NCBI GenBank assembly: GCA_002470925.1
Contig: DKOX01000023.1
Coordinates: 1-7,057 of the forward strand
Direction: 5' to 3'
Length of the DNA stretch: 7,057 nt
Source of the DNA: Opitutia bacterium UBA7350
GTDB lineage: Bacteria; Verrucomicrobiota; Verrucomicrobiia; Opitutales; Coraliomargaritaceae
Positions 5,930 through 7,057 of the stretch are shown piece by piece; positions within the stretch are counted from its first letter, which is position 1; each line of letters begins with the position of its first letter. A program made the position numbers and the translations under genes. The notes under the pieces were generated by a model, which did not search any database, was not told the origin of the DNA, and was given only the letters and a program-made list of their open reading frames with translations.

Positions 5930-6765
5930 ATCGACCACCGCGTCCAAGTACCACTGGGAACCTGCAGCACGGTGTCTTCACCCTGCAGGAGCATCTCGCC
6001 CTGCTCGAGGGTTCCGCCGGGGAGGAGTTGCCGGAGGAGGTTGCTCAGTACAGTCGGAGTGAAGCCGGGGGTGTGACTGGTCAAATAAACGAAAGCGGGT
6101 TGGTCACTGAGGACGTTCTTGACGAGCTGCAGGGTCTCGAGGAGGGCGTGTTCGATTTTATAGAGCTCCCCGCTCTTGCCGCGTCCGAAGGAGGGCGGGT
6201 CGAGCAGGACCGCATCGTAACGCCGGCCCCGGCGTTCCTCACGCTGCAGGAATTTATTGACGTCTTCCACGATCCAGCGGATGGGGTGCTCCTCTAATTG
6301 GTTGAGTGCGGCGTTTTCGCGCGCCCAGGCAACCATACCCTTGGAGGCATCAACGTGACAACAATGGGCGCCCCCCTGTGCCGCCGCGAGGGTGGCACCT
6401 CCGGAATAGGCAAAGAGGTTGAGGAAATTCAAGGGTGCTTTGCGGGTCTTGGTTTCCGCTTCAATCCGCTCGCGAATCCAGCGCCAGAGGTCGCGGGTTT
6501 CTGGGAAGACTCCGAGGTGACCAAAATCGGTGGTGGCGAGTTTCATGCAGACACCTTCGATACTTGCAATCCATGACTCGGGGAGCGCTTCACGGCCCCG
6601 CCATTCCAAGCCGTCCTTGCGGGTGAAGTAGGCATCGGCTTCCTTCCAAAGCGCCGGGGTGGAGGGATTCCAAACCGCCTGCGCGCAAGGCCGATCAAGA
6701 AGGATGGTTCCAAAGCGTTCGAGTTTGCGGCCGTGACCACTGTCGAGGAGGGCGTATTCGTTCAT
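5926..6765 (-). CDS. Class I SAM-dependent methyltransferase, RlmI/RlmK-like catalytic domain
   Basis: A 279-residue Rossmann-fold methyltransferase. An N-terminal beta-rich region (residues ~1-90: HGRKLERFGTILLDRPCAQA, then WKEADAYF, then FGHLGVFPE) precedes the SAM-binding core: motif I LNLFAYSGGATLAAA (115-129), motif II HVDASKGMVAWARENA (137-152), a WIVEDVNKF acidic loop (164-172) and the catalytic-type DAVLLDPPSFGRG (184-196). This matches the Methyltrans_SAM group, which includes 23S rRNA m5C methyltransferase RlmI and the m7G domain of RlmKL. It lacks the N-terminal PUA domain of RlmI, so the exact target base is unknown; some relatives are annotated only as SAM-dependent methyltransferase. 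The ATG at 6765 starts the conserved N-terminus, with no Shine-Dalgarno before it. It is convergent with the sulfatase relic, whose stop codon overlaps its own. Confidence 0.87.
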   Translation of the reverse strand: MNEYALLDSGHGRKLERFGTILLDRPCAQAVWNPSTPALWKEADAYFTRKDGLEWRGREALPESWIASIEGVCMKLATTDFGHLGVFPETRDLWRWIRERIEAETKTRKAPLNFLNLFAYSGGATLAAAQGGAHCCHVDASKGMVAWARENAALNQLEEHPIRWIVEDVNKFLQREERRGRRYDAVLLDPPSFGRGKSGELYKIEHALLETLQLVKNVLSDQPAFVYLTSHTPGFTPTVLSNLLRQLLPGGTLEQGEMLLQGEDTVLQVPSGTWTRWSI

Positions 6766-6864
6766 GGGTTTGGGTGGTTGCTGCTTCTAACTTCTGGTTC
6801 GGCCCCGCAGAATTGGCGACATTTAATTTAGGCTGGGGAAGCAGAAGGATTATGTGGTGAAAAA

Positions 6865-6945
6865 GAACCACGAAAACATCGAACATCGAACTTTGAACAT
6901 CGAACTTTTAAGAGGAACCACGAAATACACGAAAAGCACGAATGG
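6865..6945. repeat. A-rich tandem repeat block (GAACATCGAACTTT and CACGAAAnn units)
   Basis: The core is a perfect tandem duplication of the 14-mer GAACATCGAACTTT at 6881-6894 and 6895-6908. It is flanked by two copies of GAACCACGAAA (6865-6875 and 6915-6925), exactly 50 bases apart. The right copy runs into a nine-base period: CACGAAATA, CACGAAAAG, CACGAATGG (6919-6945). Such CACGAAA and GAACATCGA arrays are, from memory, a recurring kind of intergenic repeat in Verrucomicrobiota and related genomes. Function is unknown. Confidence 0.7.
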
Positions 6946-6998
6946 GTGGCCGGGGGTAATGGTAGGAAGGTTGTGGGAGTTTTTAGATGGGAATAGCC

Positions 6999-7028
6999 TT
7001 ACTCTTATTCTTAATCATAATCTTAGAA
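6999..7028. repeat. Degenerate hexamer tandem array (TTAnTC)
   Basis: Five consecutive six-base units, TTACTC, TTATTC, TTAATC, ATAATC and TTAGAA, run head to tail; the first four keep the TC ending and mostly the TTA start. On the other strand this reads as a GATTAAG-like array. It is a short microsatellite-type repeat in the gene-free region. No function is evident. Confidence 0.55.
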
Positions 7029-7057
7029 GCTTCGATAGGGTAGTATCTCGTGGAAGC

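Larger units (their letters stand above)
6766..7057. other. Gene-free right-end intergenic region
   Basis: I see no credible coding frame in these 292 bases. The stretch just upstream of the methyltransferase start (6766-6860) would be expected to hold its promoter, but no convincing -35/-10 pair stands out on the minus strand. The rest contains two short tandem-repeat blocks annotated separately. Confidence 0.6.

Noticed and set aside
6854..6871. Inverted repeat GTGGT / ACCAC with an eight-base loop
   Set aside because: A five-base stem next to a repeat array is likely to occur by chance, and no T-run follows on either strand.

Overview
The window reads as a compact bacterial chromosome segment of moderate-to-high GC with short intergenic gaps. 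I infer an Opitutae-like member of the Verrucomicrobiota. The basis is weak: a sulfatase remnant, few Shine-Dalgarno sequences, and A-rich intergenic repeat arrays of a type I associate with that group. No rRNA, tRNA, CRISPR array, insertion sequence or phage gene is visible.

Layout. The first ~1.6 kb is on the minus strand. Read in transcription order from 1606 down to 1, it holds a vapB-vapC type II toxin-antitoxin pair, a tatD-family metal-dependent hydrolase, and the start of a small membrane protein cut by the window edge. A 109-base divergent region (1571-1679) carries overlapping AT-rich palindromes at the vapB start and the likely trxB promoter. The plus strand then carries four housekeeping genes in a row: thioredoxin reductase (trxB), pyridoxamine 5'-phosphate oxidase (pdxH), a PHP-family histidinol-phosphatase-like hydrolase (hisJ type), and diaminopimelate decarboxylase (lysA). 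After lysA lies a decayed C-terminal piece of a sulfatase (about 5570-5929). It ends tail-to-tail with a minus-strand class I SAM-dependent methyltransferase related to the RlmI/RlmK catalytic domain. The last ~290 bases have no gene but hold two kinds of short tandem repeat.

How the genes fit together. PdxH makes pyridoxal 5'-phosphate, the cofactor that LysA needs. LysA performs the last step of lysine synthesis, and the PHP enzyme between them may act in histidine synthesis. The plus-strand cluster therefore mixes cofactor, redox and amino-acid housekeeping and is not one dedicated pathway. VapBC sits directly upstream of tatD and may be co-transcribed with it.

I found no convincing new multi-gene system. 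The points most worth a second look are the palindromic operator overlapping the vapB start, the apparent -10 boxes placed exactly for leaderless transcripts at trxB and pdxH, the sulfatase relic, and the two tandem repeat arrays at the right end.
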